A stretch of 64,000 bases of DNA from Rhodococcus pseudokoreensis (GCF_017068395.1 NZ_CP070619.1:7936001-8000000), one strand, 5' to 3'; shown: positions 40,172 to 49,427, counted from the first letter of the stretch. The notes: a model not told the origin generated them from the letters alone. Numbers and translations: made by a program.

Positions 40172-41955
40172 GACAGCAGCTTGCTGATCGCGGTCGGCAA
40201 TGCCGCCCCGTCCGAGGACGCGACCTTCTCCAAGGACCCGCCGGTGCGATCGGCCAGCGCCTGCAACGTGTTGAGGTCGGGATTCTCGCCGATCGTCACC
40301 ACGTCGATGCGGACCGGCTTCGACGTACTCGAGGCCGCGGCGACGGCGGACAGCAGATCCGCGCGCGCGACGGAATCGTCGTTGGCGCCGTCGGTGACGA
40401 GCAGAACCGAATTGGTGCGGCCCGGCGTGTATCCGTCGACCGCGCTCTTGTAGGCGGCCTCGAGCGACGTGTAAGTCGAGGATCCGGTGGCGGACGTCGC
40501 CTTGGCGAGCCGGGCGTCGAGGGCCTGCCGGCGGGTGCCCTCGGTGAATCCGCCCGCCGACAGGGGACCGGTGGCGACGACGGTCGTGTACGGCCGGGAC
40601 CCGTCGAGGGTGGTGCTGTACTCCCACAACCCGAGGTTCGACGAGTCCGGGGAACGATTCACGTGGGCGGCCAGCGCCGCCGTCGTGTTCGCCAGGCGTG
40701 TCGCCGTCCCCTCGCGTTCGCTCATCGAACTGGAGACGTCGAGCAGGATGGTGGACGTGCGCGGCGAGATCGGATTCCGGATCACCTGCATCAGCTCGGC
40801 GGCAGCGGCGGCGTCCGCGGGAACCAGGGTGGATTCGAAACCGGGAAAGGCCAGCGTGGTGTCGTCGGGGCGGGCGAGCCCCTCGACCCGGAAACCTGCG
40901 TCGGCCAGGACCTGCGCCTGTTCGGGTCGACGGACGAATTCCGCGAACTGCGCGGCGGCGCGGCTCTGCGTCTCGTCGACGGACGGGCCCGCCAGGACGG
41001 CCGCCGGGTGATCTGCCACGGGTGTGGGGCCTTTCGGCATCGTTGCGGTGATGTCTGCTCCGGGTGCGTCGCGCAGGGCCTGATAGACCTGCTGTTCGGT
41101 GGTCGCGACCGCATGGATGGCGGAGGTGGCGGGGTCGCCCTGCTCGGCCAGCGCGGTGAGCGCCTCCCGCGTCGTCGCGGGTTTCGTCCCCGTCGACGCC
41201 TCGTAGCCGAGCGCCAGATCGGTGAGTGCCGACGTGACAGGAATGGAACGCGCCTGCTCTTCCGTCACCGGGCCGGTGCTGCTTCCGGTGACGGCGGCAG
41301 CGACCGCTTCGACGGCCATCTCCGTACTTTCGGCGCCGGAGCCGACGGGGAGCGCCAAGCCCACGCTGCCCCAGCCCGGTAGACCGAGAGTCGCGAGGGA
41401 ATCGCGTCCTGTTTGCAGTGACGGCAAGTCCTTCCAGTCGAGCGCCGCCGTGCCCGGTGCGTTCGCGAATGCCGTCCGGACGGCGAGGACCACCGGGCTG
41501 GTCGCCAGCGGACGTGCCTCGCCGCTGATGACACCGGTCGCCGACACCTGCTTGACGGAATGCGAGCTGGACGGAATCCACAGGGCGGGCCGGGGGCCGA
41601 ATGCCGCTGCGTCCCACGGGCCGTCGGGGCCCGCGGACAGGGCGTTCCGCACGGTGTCGGACGCGACGGCAGTGACCGTCGCCGAGACGCACTGGTCGCG
41701 TATCACCGGCGCCGTCGCCGTGTACTTGTCGGCGAGAGTCTGCAGCTGGGGTGCGATGTCGGGATCCGCCGCGACCGCGAGCACCGATTCGCCTTCGACG
41801 CAGGCGCCGGCGGCCGCCACTCCCTGATCGTTGATCCGGTCACGCAGTTGGATCCAGCCCAGCATGCCGAGCACGAGCACGACGACGAGACCGAGCACGA
41901 TCAAAGGCCCCTTGCTGATACCCCTGGCGCGCGATTCGCCGCGATGCTGCCCCAC
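40168..41955 (-). CDS. VWA-domain protein with a solute-binding-like domain (Rv1836c family)
   Basis: 595 residues. One membrane helix at about 16-36 (IVLGLVVVLVLGMLGWIQL) is followed by a domain resembling periplasmic substrate-binding proteins (about 55-385) and a von Willebrand A domain with the MIDAS motif DVSSSMSE near 406. Mycobacteria carry the same fusion between glcB and other genes (Rv1836c). GTG at 41955 keeps the short cytoplasmic tail; longer starts add Arg/His-rich residues. It overlaps the phosphoesterase gene. Role unknown; ligand- and metal-dependent adhesion or assembly on the outer face is inferred. Confidence 0.88.
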   Translation of the reverse strand: MGQHRGESRARGISKGPLIVLGLVVVLVLGMLGWIQLRDRINDQGVAAAGACVEGESVLAVAADPDIAPQLQTLADKYTATAPVIRDQCVSATVTAVASDTVRNALSAGPDGPWDAAAFGPRPALWIPSSSHSVKQVSATGVISGEARPLATSPVVLAVRTAFANAPGTAALDWKDLPSLQTGRDSLATLGLPGWGSVGLALPVGSGAESTEMAVEAVAAAVTGSSTGPVTEEQARSIPVTSALTDLALGYEASTGTKPATTREALTALAEQGDPATSAIHAVATTEQQVYQALRDAPGADITATMPKGPTPVADHPAAVLAGPSVDETQSRAAAQFAEFVRRPEQAQVLADAGFRVEGLARPDDTTLAFPGFESTLVPADAAAAAELMQVIRNPISPRTSTILLDVSSSMSEREGTATRLANTTAALAAHVNRSPDSSNLGLWEYSTTLDGSRPYTTVVATGPLSAGGFTEGTRRQALDARLAKATSATGSSTYTSLEAAYKSAVDGYTPGRTNSVLLVTDGANDDSVARADLLSAVAAASSTSKPVRIDVVTIGENPDLNTLQALADRTGGSLEKVASSDGAALPTAISKLLS

Positions 41956-42020
41956 GTGCTTTCCAGCCCCTGTCCGACGAGTTCGACGTTGACCCTCGCA
42001 GTGTAGTGATGCGTGGTGTC

Positions 42021-42082
42021 GACCCCCGGATACGTGAGTGGCAAAGTGTGCTCCCGCACGCTTTGCCACTCACGTGGGGGTC
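42021..42082. terminator. long CGTGAGT-flanked hairpin after glcB
   Basis: A 20-base stem (42032-42051 with 42056-42075, one T-G wobble, loop TCCC) inside an outer GACCCCC/GGGGGTC stem separated by a 4-base bulge. Two bases of the glcB stop codon (TCA at 42081-42083 on this strand) form the outer end of the structure. The inner arm starts ACGTGAGTGGCAAAG. A second hairpin at 63934 shares the CGTGAGT edge. It probably ends glcB transcription. Confidence 0.75.
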
Positions 42083-44261
42083 AGGCGTTGGCGGCTTTGT
42101 ATTCGCGGCGGCGGCGGTGCAGGATCGGTTCGGTGTAGCCGGAGGGCTGCGCGGTGCCGTCGAGGATGAGTTCCTTGGCGGCCTGGAACGCGATGTTGGT
42201 GTCGAAGTCCGGGGCCAGCGGCCGATACGTCGGATCACCCTCGTTCTGCCGGTCCACCACCGGCGCCATCCGTTGCAGCGAGGCGACGACCTGGTCGGCG
42301 GTCACGATTCCGTGCCGGATCCAGTTCGCCAGCAGCTGGCTGGAGATGCGCAGGGTGGCGCGGTCCTCCATCAGCGCGACGTCGTGGATGTCGGGGACCT
42401 TGGAGCAGCCGACGCCGGCGTCGATCCACCGGACCACGTACCCGAGGATGGACTGGCAGTTGTTGTCGAGTTCCTCCTGCTTCTGCTCCTCGGTCCAGTC
42501 GGTGTTCGGGGCGAGGGGGATGGTGAGGATCTGCTCGAGGGTGGCCCGCGGCGCCCCCTTGAGCGTGTCCTGGACGGCGAACACGTCGACCTGGTGGTAG
42601 TGGGTGGCGTGCAGGGTGGCCCCGGTCGGCGACGGCACCCACGCGGTGTTCGCGCCGGCCTTGGGGTGGCCGATCTTCTGCTCGAGCATCTCGGCCATCA
42701 GTTCGGTCATCGCCCACATGCCCTTGCCGATCTGCGCCTTGCCCTGCAGGCCGGCGGCCAGGCCGACATCGACGTTCCAGTCCTCGTAGGCGGTGATCCA
42801 GGTCTGCTGCTTCATTTCGGCCTTGCGGATCATCGGCCCGGCCTCCATCGAGGTGTGGATCTCGTCGCCGGTGCGGTCGAGGAACCCGGTGTTGATGAAC
42901 ACCACCCGCTCGCGGGCTTCGTGGATGCAGGCGGCGAGGTTGACGGTGGTGCGCCGTTCCTCGTCCATGATCCCCACCTTCAACGTGTTGGCGGGCAGGT
43001 TCAGGACCTGTTCGACGCGGCCGAACAGTTCGGTGGTGAACGCGACCTCGTCGGGGCCGTGCTGTTTGGGTTTGACGATGTAGATCGATCCGGTGCGGGA
43101 GTTGTCCAGCGGCCCCGACGCCTCCGACCGGGTGAGGCCGTGGATGGCGCAGAGGGAGGTGAGCAGGGCGTCGAGGATGCCCTCGGGGACCTCGGTGCCG
43201 TCCGGGTGCAGGATCGCCGGGGTGGTCATCAGGTGCCCGACGTTGCGGACGAACAGCAGCGACCGCCCGTGCAACGTGAGGTCGGTGCCGTCGGGGGCGG
43301 TGTAGGTGCGGTCCGGGTTCAGCCGGCGGGTGAACGCCTGGCCGCCCTTGGTCATCTCCTCGGTCAGGTCACCGCGGTTCAAACCGAGCCAGTTGCGGTA
43401 GCCGATGACCTTGTCGTCGGCGTCGACGGCGGCGACGGAGTCCTCGAAGTCCATGATGGTGGTGACCGCGGATTCGAGGACGACGTCCTTGATCCCGGCC
43501 CGGTCGGTCTGGCCGATCGGGGAGGTGGGGTCGATCTGGATGTCGGCGTGCAGGCCGTGGTTGCGCAGCAGCACGCTGGTGGGGGTGGCCGGGTCGCCGA
43601 GGTAGCCGACGAACTTGCCGGGGTCGGCCAGGGCGGTGACGGTGCCGTCGGCCAACTCCACCCGCAGGGTGTCCCCGTCGACGCGGTAGCCGGTGGCGTC
43701 GGCGTGGGAGCCGCCGGTGAGGGGGGCGGCGGTGTCGAGGAAGGTGCGGGCCCAGGCGATGACCCTGTCGCCGCGGACCTTGTTGTAGGAGGTGCCCGGC
43801 TGCGCGCCGCCGTCCTCACCGATGGCGTTGGTGCCGTACAGGGCGTCGTACAGCGACCCCCAGCGGGCGTTGGACGCGTTCAGCGCGAAGCGGGCGTTGA
43901 GGACCGGGACCACCAGCTGCGGGCCGGCGGTCGAGGTGATCTCGGTGTCCACGTTCGCCGTGGACACCTCGAACGGGGCCGGGGCGGGCACCAGGTAGCC
44001 GATCGAGGTCAGGAACTGCCGGTACTCGGCCGGGTCGGGGGTGCCGGTGTGGTCGCGGTGCCAGCGGTCGATCTGCGCCTGCAGCTCGTCGCGGGTGGCG
44101 AGCAGGGCCCGGTTCTTCGGGGCCAGGTCCTCGATCACCTTCACCGCACCCGACCAGAAACCGTCGACGTCGATCCCGGTCCCCGGCAACGCCTCCTCGT
44201 TCACGAAGTCGTAGAGCACCTTCGCGACCTGCAGACCGCCGACCTCAACACGCTCAGTCAT
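42081..44261 (-). CDS. glcB: malate synthase G
   Basis: 726 residues. The family start [19 protein letters not shown] is found at ATG 44261, and the catalytic TIM-barrel motifs include [25 protein letters not shown] and the basic residues of [19 protein letters not shown]. It condenses glyoxylate with acetyl-CoA to malate in the glyoxylate shunt. Length agrees with the ~741-residue mycobacterial enzyme. A further in-frame ATG upstream (44306) would add 15 residues. Confidence 0.97.
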   Translation of the reverse strand: MTERVEVGGLQVAKVLYDFVNEEALPGTGIDVDGFWSGAVKVIEDLAPKNRALLATRDELQAQIDRWHRDHTGTPDPAEYRQFLTSIGYLVPAPAPFEVSTANVDTEITSTAGPQLVVPVLNARFALNASNARWGSLYDALYGTNAIGEDGGAQPGTSYNKVRGDRVIAWARTFLDTAAPLTGGSHADATGYRVDGDTLRVELADGTVTALADPGKFVGYLGDPATPTSVLLRNHGLHADIQIDPTSPIGQTDRAGIKDVVLESAVTTIMDFEDSVAAVDADDKVIGYRNWLGLNRGDLTEEMTKGGQAFTRRLNPDRTYTAPDGTDLTLHGRSLLFVRNVGHLMTTPAILHPDGTEVPEGILDALLTSLCAIHGLTRSEASGPLDNSRTGSIYIVKPKQHGPDEVAFTTELFGRVEQVLNLPANTLKVGIMDEERRTTVNLAACIHEARERVVFINTGFLDRTGDEIHTSMEAGPMIRKAEMKQQTWITAYEDWNVDVGLAAGLQGKAQIGKGMWAMTELMAEMLEQKIGHPKAGANTAWVPSPTGATLHATHYHQVDVFAVQDTLKGAPRATLEQILTIPLAPNTDWTEEQKQEELDNNCQSILGYVVRWIDAGVGCSKVPDIHDVALMEDRATLRISSQLLANWIRHGIVTADQVVASLQRMAPVVDRQNEGDPTYRPLAPDFDTNIAFQAAKELILDGTAQPSGYTEPILHRRRREYKAANA

Positions 44262-44394
44262 GAAAAGCCTCACTGTTCCGCTATCGGAGCACCGCACGGG
44301 TGCCATGAACCGCGACCAATGTTACCCGCTGGTAGGGATGCGGTGTGGCAGATGCCCGGCGGCTTCTCGATCCGGGCGGAGGTGTGAGGTGAGC

Positions 44395-45360
44395 TCAGGC
44401 TTTCTCGCCGGTGGACGGCTCCAGGGACTGCGCGTCCGCCTCGTTGGGCGCGTCGATCTCGGCGTCGATCCGGTGCAGATCGCCCGCGGCCTCTGCGGCG
44501 CTGAGACGCGAACGGCGCCACGCGACGACCAGCAGTCCGGCCCACACCGCCACGAGCGCGACGTAGCCGAGGGCGGCGACGGCCCCCGTCACGTCGAATG
44601 TCTTGAACAGCTTCTGCGCGTTGGTGATGATGATGATGCCGCCGACACCGGTGCCCAGAAGGGTCGCAGGCACCCGGCTGACGAGCCACGCGGCGACCGG
44701 TGCGGCGATGATTCCGCCGAGCGCCAGACCCGCGATGATCGGGATGTTGTCGAAGAAGTCGCTGCCGAGCCCGAAGATGAATCCGATGCTGGCCGCGGCG
44801 GATACCAGGAACTCCGACGCGCTGACCGAGCCGATGACGGTGCGCGGTGCGGTCTTGCCGCGCGAGAGCAGCGTGCTGGTGGTGATCGGTCCCCAGCCGC
44901 CGCCACCGCTCGCGTCGATGAATCCACCGAACAGTCCGAGCGGTGAGAGGAACTTTGCCGTGTGCGGCGACGTCCGGGCGTCGTTGACGGCGGGAGGGCG
45001 GATCGAGAAGCGCAGGAGGACGTAGACGCCGATTGCCAGCAGGATCGTGGACGTCACGGGGACGGCGGCGGCCGTCGACAACTGCGACAGCACCGTCGCG
45101 CCGAGGAATGCGCCGATCGCGCCGGGGACGCCCAGGCGCAGCACGAGGGACCAATCGATGTTGCGGAACCGCCAGTGCGACGCGCCGGAGGCGAGCGTGG
45201 TGCCGACCTCGGCGAAGTGCACCGCTGCGCTGGCGTGGGCAGGTCCGACGCCGCTGAACACGAGCAGGGTGGTCGCAGTCACACCGAACGCCATGCCGAG
45301 GGCGCCGTCGACCAGCTGGGCACCCACGCCGACCAGCGTGAAAATCAAGAGCTTGAACAT
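44395..45360 (-). CDS. TauE/SafE-family sulfite/sulfonate exporter
   Basis: 321 residues with about eight membrane helices. Paired TauE motifs are visible: GALGMAFGVTATTLLV near 20-35 with HFAEVGTTLASG, and GFIDASGGGGWGPITTSTLL near 145-165 with GSVSASEF. Members export sulfite, thiosulfate or sulfonates. GGAG stands 5 bases before the ATG. A 33-codon leader ending Cys-Cys-stop lies upstream, implying control by cysteine supply. The C-terminal tail after the last helix is hydrophilic. Confidence 0.9.
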   Translation of the reverse strand: MFKLLIFTLVGVGAQLVDGALGMAFGVTATTLLVFSGVGPAHASAAVHFAEVGTTLASGASHWRFRNIDWSLVLRLGVPGAIGAFLGATVLSQLSTAAAVPVTSTILLAIGVYVLLRFSIRPPAVNDARTSPHTAKFLSPLGLFGGFIDASGGGGWGPITTSTLLSRGKTAPRTVIGSVSASEFLVSAAASIGFIFGLGSDFFDNIPIIAGLALGGIIAAPVAAWLVSRVPATLLGTGVGGIIIITNAQKLFKTFDVTGAVAALGYVALVAVWAGLLVVAWRRSRLSAAEAAGDLHRIDAEIDAPNEADAQSLEPSTGEKA

Positions 45361-45400
45361 CGAGACTCCGACCGAGAGAGCGAACCGTCAGGGCAGCAAA

Positions 45401-45436
45401 GACCAGCGAGCAGGCTGGTCAGCAACATCCCTGGTC
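45401..45436 (-). promoter_or_regulatory. alternative stems at the leader stop codon (putative attenuator)
   Basis: On the minus strand GACCAGC (45420-45414), which begins inside the leader TGA, pairs with GCTGGTC (45407-45401) around a 6-base loop. The same GCTGGTC can instead pair with GACCAG inside the leader (45436-45431, codons Asp-Gln). A ribosome stalled on the Cys-Cys codons at 45427-45422 would decide between them. Confidence 0.55.
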
Positions 45437-45520
45437 GAAGGCATGGCCTCGGCGGGAGGGCCAGAAGGGCATGAGGGCGAGCGAGGCCGCGGGGCCTGCC
45501 TGCGCGCTCGTGCCGTTCAC
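45419..45520 (-). CDS. putative cysteine leader peptide (uORF) of the TauE/SafE gene
   Basis: 33 residues from GTG 45520, which has GGGAG 5 bases upstream; an inner ATG at 45472 would give 17. The C-terminus is RRGHAFDQGCC, so the last two sense codons before TGA are TGT TGC. The TGA lies 58 bases before the TauE/SafE ATG. Actinobacterial leader peptides with Cys runs near their ends are known to control sulfur genes by cysteine-dependent attenuation; this one fits by position, end and target, but is inferred from sequence alone. Confidence 0.6.
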   Translation of the reverse strand: MNGTSAQAGPAASLALMPFWPSRRGHAFDQGCC

Positions 45521-45589
45521 TCGAACTCCCGAATCTCTCGTCGTGTGCACGGCCGTCCGCGCACAGGGTTCGACATTAGCGGCAGGAGT

Positions 45590-45616
45590 GGGCGCGTGTC
45601 ATCTTCACACGCGCCC
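45590..45616 (-). terminator. terminator of the trans-enoyl-reductase-like gene
   Basis: GGGCGCGTGT and ACACGCGCCC, 10-base arms with a 7-base loop, begin 7 bases after the stop of the minus-strand gene ending at 45623. There is no T tract. Confidence 0.7.
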
Positions 45617-45622
45617 AACCGC

Positions 45623-46867
45623 TCACAGTTTTCGCGCAGAGATCTCGAAACCCGCGTCGCGCAGCCGTGAAACCAGCACGTCGCCGAGCGCCGTCGCCGG
45701 AGTGAGAACGCCCGCCGCGTCCGGCAGCGCGTCGCCGCCGAGGACGAGACTCAACGCGGATTCGCCGAGCATCACCGCGGTGGCGCGGTAGCCGGGGTCA
45801 CCCTTCGCCTTCACCCGCGACGTGTAGTGGGCGCCCGTGGTCGTGGTTGTGTACAGGTCGACGGTGAAGTGGCCGTTGCGTTGCGCCTCCTCGCTGGGAC
45901 CGTCGCCCGGTGAGGGCAGCACGCGGTCGAGGACGTAGCGGGTGGGCGGGAGGGCCATTCCGCCGATCAGCGCGCCGAGGCCGACCGTCACCGCGCCCGC
46001 GATCACCGGCGTGATCGGGGAACTGCCGACGCTCATGACCTCGCGGTACTTGAATTCCCGGCCGTACGCCCAGTCGCGGAGCGCGTTGCTGCGCCGCACG
46101 ACCCGCGTGTTGTAGGGGCCCATGAAGAACGGCGCCTTCCAGCCCTTGACGCCGGGCGCGATGGTCTTGCCGTCGACCACGCCCATGTCGGTCTGCTTGC
46201 CGAGATCGGGTTCTTTCGACCGGTCGGGGCTCAGCGAGTACGGAGAGGCCGCGAGACGGCGCGACGCCGCATCCTTCTTGGACACGTCGACCTGAGTGCG
46301 GAGCGAATCGATCGTGCCGCCGCTGACGCCGCCGCGCAGCGACGTGACCACGAGGGTGGTGTCGGTGAGTTCGCCGGCGCCGTCCTCCCGGACCTTCGCG
46401 TGCAGGACGTGCACCCCGAGGTCGGACGGAATGGAGTCGAATCCGCAGGAGTGGACGATCCGGGCGCCGGTCTCGCGGGCCCGTTCGTGGTTGGCGTCGA
46501 TGCTCTCGCGGGCGAACAGCACCTCTCCGGTGAGGTCGACGTAGTCGGTGCCCGCCTCGGCGCAGGCCGCGGCCAGTGCGTGTCCGTACTTGGCGTAGGG
46601 CCCGACCGTCGTCGCGACCACGCGGGTCCGTCCCGCCAGGGCGGCGAGCGACGCGGCGTCGTCGGAGTTCGCGACGATGACGGGCCAGTCCGCCGCGCGC
46701 GGACCGAGCGAGGACCGCACCGTCTCCAGTTTGGCGGCCGTCCGTCCCGCGAGCGCGATCCGGACACCGTCCGGGGCGTGCTGAGCGAGATAGTCGGCGA
46801 GAAGTTTGCCGACGAAGCCGGTGGCCCCGTAGACGACGAGATCCAATTCACGCGTGCTGTCTGTCAT
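45623..46867 (-). CDS. trans-acting enoyl reductase / saccharopine dehydrogenase-like protein
   Basis: 414 residues. Rossmann motif LVVYGATGFVGKLLADYLAQ near 10-29, then IALAGRTAAKLE, TTVGPYAKYG and YVDLTGEVLFARESI, the pattern of the mycobacterial trans-acting enoyl reductase group (Rv2449c/Rv2953-like). A helix-forming segment near 290-305 (VIAGAVTVGLGALIGGMALP) fits the lipid-linked members. It probably reduces a double bond in a lipid or polyketide intermediate; the substrate is unknown. The ATG is the first in frame. Confidence 0.87.
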   Translation of the reverse strand: MTDSTRELDLVVYGATGFVGKLLADYLAQHAPDGVRIALAGRTAAKLETVRSSLGPRAADWPVIVANSDDAASLAALAGRTRVVATTVGPYAKYGHALAAACAEAGTDYVDLTGEVLFARESIDANHERARETGARIVHSCGFDSIPSDLGVHVLHAKVREDGAGELTDTTLVVTSLRGGVSGGTIDSLRTQVDVSKKDAASRRLAASPYSLSPDRSKEPDLGKQTDMGVVDGKTIAPGVKGWKAPFFMGPYNTRVVRRSNALRDWAYGREFKYREVMSVGSSPITPVIAGAVTVGLGALIGGMALPPTRYVLDRVLPSPGDGPSEEAQRNGHFTVDLYTTTTTGAHYTSRVKAKGDPGYRATAVMLGESALSLVLGGDALPDAAGVLTPATALGDVLVSRLRDAGFEISARKL

Positions 46868-46902
46868 GGCACGACCCTACTCGTCGGTAGGGAAGGGTGG
46901 CG

Positions 46903-47313
46903 TCAAAGTCCGGCACCGCCGGGTCGGGTCGGTGCGAGGGGTGTCCGCGTGCGGACCCGCAGGACGACGTAACCGGCCCACGACGTGACGACGCCCAGTG
47001 CCACGAGAGTTTGGATCGCTCCCGCCGCGGATTCCGGGTAGACCACGCCGGTGAGGTAGTGGGCGATGAACCCGGACGAGGGGAGCGGGTCCTGCCCGGC
47101 GCGGACCCGCGCCCAGCTCTCCAGATGCGTCAGCGGGCAGTCGATGCCGACGATCAGCCCGGTGAATCCCCAGGCCACCGCGGCCAGGTGGAGGGCAATG
47201 GTCCGCGGCCAACGCCAGGCGAGAAAACCACCGCACACGACGTAGAGGATGAAGATCAGGTGTGCGACAACCGTCGCGCCCGCGACGACCTCGTAGAAGA
47301 CCACGCTCCCCAT
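46903..47313 (-). CDS. DUF2784 membrane protein
   Basis: 136 residues with about four membrane helices (VVAGATVVAHLIFILYVVCG, TIALHLAAVAWGFTGLIVG, TGVVYPESAAGAIQTLVALG, and one near the C-terminus). The segment GIDCPLTHLESWARVRAGQ is the DUF2784 signature. No function is known. ATG at 47313 is set by GSVVFYEVVAG following; upstream codons read through the USP gene. Confidence 0.82.
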   Translation of the reverse strand: MGSVVFYEVVAGATVVAHLIFILYVVCGGFLAWRWPRTIALHLAAVAWGFTGLIVGIDCPLTHLESWARVRAGQDPLPSSGFIAHYLTGVVYPESAAGAIQTLVALGVVTSWAGYVVLRVRTRTPLAPTRPGGAGL

Positions 47314-47402
47314 CGATGCACCCCTGACCTCCGAAGTGTCCCCCCAACGCCATCGTAGGCGTGGGCTGCCGGGTCCACGGGGGAACGGGCTCGGCGGCGG
47401 AA

Positions 47403-47819
47403 TCAGGCCGAGCCGCGCGCCTCTTCCTTGACCACCAGGATCGGAATGTCGACCTCGAGCAGGAGACGCTGCAGCCACCGTTCCAGCAGGAACTTGCCGA
47501 CCGGGGACATGCGCCGGGTACCCACGACGAGCAGATCCGCGCCGCTGCTGTCGACCAGCGCACGCAATGCACTCACCTGATCGCCGTCGTGTTCGCTGGT
47601 GCGCAGTTCCCACGACGACTCGCCGACCCCGCCACTCTCGAGCGTCGCCTGGATCTCGGCGCGCAGAGCGGACCGATCGGACTCGGCATCCTGTCCGGGA
47701 TCGTCGTCGAGCACGTGGAGGACGAGTAGCTGTTCCCGTCGTTGCACAGCCTCGCGGGCGGCGTGGACGATGGCCGCCCGGCCTTCCGGACTGTCTCGGT
47801 GGACAACGGCTATCGCCAT
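47403..47819 (-). CDS. universal stress protein (UspA family)
   Basis: 138 residues, a single USP domain. The ATP-binding loop is LLVVGTRRMSPVGKFLLE near 100-117 (G-x2-G-x9-G-type pattern slightly altered: G-T-R-R-M-S), with a first strand MAIAVVHRDSPEGRAA. Binding of nucleotide is likely but the altered loop makes it uncertain. Induced roles in stress are known for the family only. Confidence 0.85.
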   Translation of the reverse strand: MAIAVVHRDSPEGRAAIVHAAREAVQRREQLLVLHVLDDDPGQDAESDRSALRAEIQATLESGGVGESSWELRTSEHDGDQVSALRALVDSSGADLLVVGTRRMSPVGKFLLERWLQRLLLEVDIPILVVKEEARGSA

Positions 47820-47924
47820 GAAGCGCCTCCATATTCAGGGATCGGTACCACGCCCATTATCCCCGTGCTGGAGGGTGCTCCTGCTGTGTCGATGCTCTCG
47901 AACAGGGATCCGCGTGGTGCCCGA

Positions 47925-49376
47925 TCACCAGGGTGAGGGCTCGTAGTCCTTCAGGAAGCAGCCGTGCAGATCGACGCCCTGCTCGCCCTGGACGATGGGG
48001 TCGTAGACGCGGGCGGCGCCGTCGACGAGGTCGAGGGGGGCATGGAAACCCTCGTCTGCCAGGCGCATCTTGGTGTAGTGCGGCCGCTCGTCGGTGATCC
48101 ACCCCGTGTCCACGGCGGTCATGAGGATGCCGTCCTCGAGCATCTCCTTCGCGCTGGTGCGGGTGAGCATGTTCAGCGCGGCCTTCGCCATGTTGGTGTG
48201 CGGATGCCCCGGACCCTTGTAGGCGCGGCTGAACTGGCCCTCCATCGCGGAGACGTTCACCACGTACTTGCGGCGGGCACCTGCCGCCGCCATCGCGGGC
48301 CGCAGCCGGGACACGAGGATGAACGGGGCGACCGAGTTGCACAACTGCACCTCGAGCAGCTCGATCGGGTCGACCTCCTCGACCGTCTGGACCCAGCTGT
48401 TCGTGTGCGCCAGATCGGGCAGCAGACCGCCGGCGTCGATCGCGAGACCCTGGTCGATCCGATCGGGAGACGCCGACTTCGCGACCAGCGCGAGCGAACT
48501 CACCGCATCGGGGGACAGCGCGGCGCCCGCCATCACGGACACGTCGGACAGCGACCCGGCGAGCGCCGCCGGGTGGGCGTCGCTCGTCTTGCCGAACGTC
48601 AGGACGTCGGGAAGGTCGCCGGAGGGCAGCGCACCGGATTCGGCGTCCGCCAGCGCGCTGTAGGCGCCCGGCGAGCGTCGCACCGTCTGCGCCGCATTGT
48701 TGATCAGGATGTCCAGCGGGCCCTGCGCGGCGACGGAGTCGGCGAGCGCGACGACCTGCGCCGGGTCGCGCAGATCGATACCGACCACCCGCAGCCGGTG
48801 GATCCACTCGCTGCTGTCCTCCATCGCCTTGAAGCGGCGGATGGCGTCGTTCGGGAAACGGGTCGTGATGGTGGTGTGGGCGCCGTCGCGCAGCAACCGC
48901 AGCGCGATGTACATGCCGATCTTGGCGCGACCACCGGTCAGCAGCGCCCGGCGTCCGGTGAGGTCGGCGCGCGCATCCCTCTTGGCCCGGCTCTTCGCCG
49001 CGCAGTCGGGGCACAGCTGGTGGTAGAACGCGTCGACCCGGGTGTAGCGCTGCTTGCAGATGTAGCACGGGCGGGGCCGGATCAGGGTGCCCGCGGACGC
49101 GCCGTCGGCGTTCGACGTCAGCAGGATGCCCGCGGTCTCGTCGTCGATCCGGTCGGGGGAACCCGTGGCGGTGGCGGCGACGACCTTGCGGTCGGCCTCG
49201 GAGACGGCGTCGCGGGCCGCGATGCGCCTGCGCTTCTTCAGCTTCTTGAAAAGGTGACCGACAGCACGCTGGACGGTGACGGAGTCGGGATCCGCGTCGT
49301 CGAGGTCTGCCGCCAGATCGAGAACTCTCAGGCAGATCTCGAGATCCGCCGGATCGATCGTCGTTGTTTCACCCAT
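47925..49376 (-). CDS. SDR-like protein with an N-terminal zinc ribbon
   Basis: 483 residues. Residues about 1-100 form a helical region with a basic patch (HLFKKLKKRRRIAARD). A zinc ribbon CYICKQRY..CPDC lies near 105-130, then an SDR-type Rossmann domain: LTGGRAKIGMYIAL, LDILINNAAQTV, VVNVSAMEGQF. The catalytic Tyr of YxxxK is replaced: the site reads TNMAK, so Thr stands for Tyr. The fusion and missing Tyr suggest a binding or altered-chemistry role. ATG 49376 has GAGGGCGA upstream. tRNA-Leu and its terminator precede it. Confidence 0.85.
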   Translation of the reverse strand: MGETTTIDPADLEICLRVLDLAADLDDADPDSVTVQRAVGHLFKKLKKRRRIAARDAVSEADRKVVAATATGSPDRIDDETAGILLTSNADGASAGTLIRPRPCYICKQRYTRVDAFYHQLCPDCAAKSRAKRDARADLTGRRALLTGGRAKIGMYIALRLLRDGAHTTITTRFPNDAIRRFKAMEDSSEWIHRLRVVGIDLRDPAQVVALADSVAAQGPLDILINNAAQTVRRSPGAYSALADAESGALPSGDLPDVLTFGKTSDAHPAALAGSLSDVSVMAGAALSPDAVSSLALVAKSASPDRIDQGLAIDAGGLLPDLAHTNSWVQTVEEVDPIELLEVQLCNSVAPFILVSRLRPAMAAAGARRKYVVNVSAMEGQFSRAYKGPGHPHTNMAKAALNMLTRTSAKEMLEDGILMTAVDTGWITDERPHYTKMRLADEGFHAPLDLVDGAARVYDPIVQGEQGVDLHGCFLKDYEPSPW

Positions 49377-49398
49377 CGAACTTCGCCCTCTCACGAAG

Positions 49399-49427
49399 AA
49401 AGCCCCGGTTCAGTGAACCGGGGCTTT
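49399..49427 (-). terminator. terminator of tRNA-Leu
   Basis: AAAGCCCCGGTTCA and TGAACCGGGGCTTT, 14-base arms around one base, between the tRNA-Leu 3' end and the SDR gene. On the minus strand the second arm ends in TTTC, a short T run. Confidence 0.85.

Noticed and set aside
45345-45428. Second leader frame with internal Cys-Cys (ATG 45428) overlapping the TauE/SafE start
   Set aside because: AGGG touches its ATG, leaving no spacing, and the frame ending in Cys-Cys-stop at 45419 is better supported.
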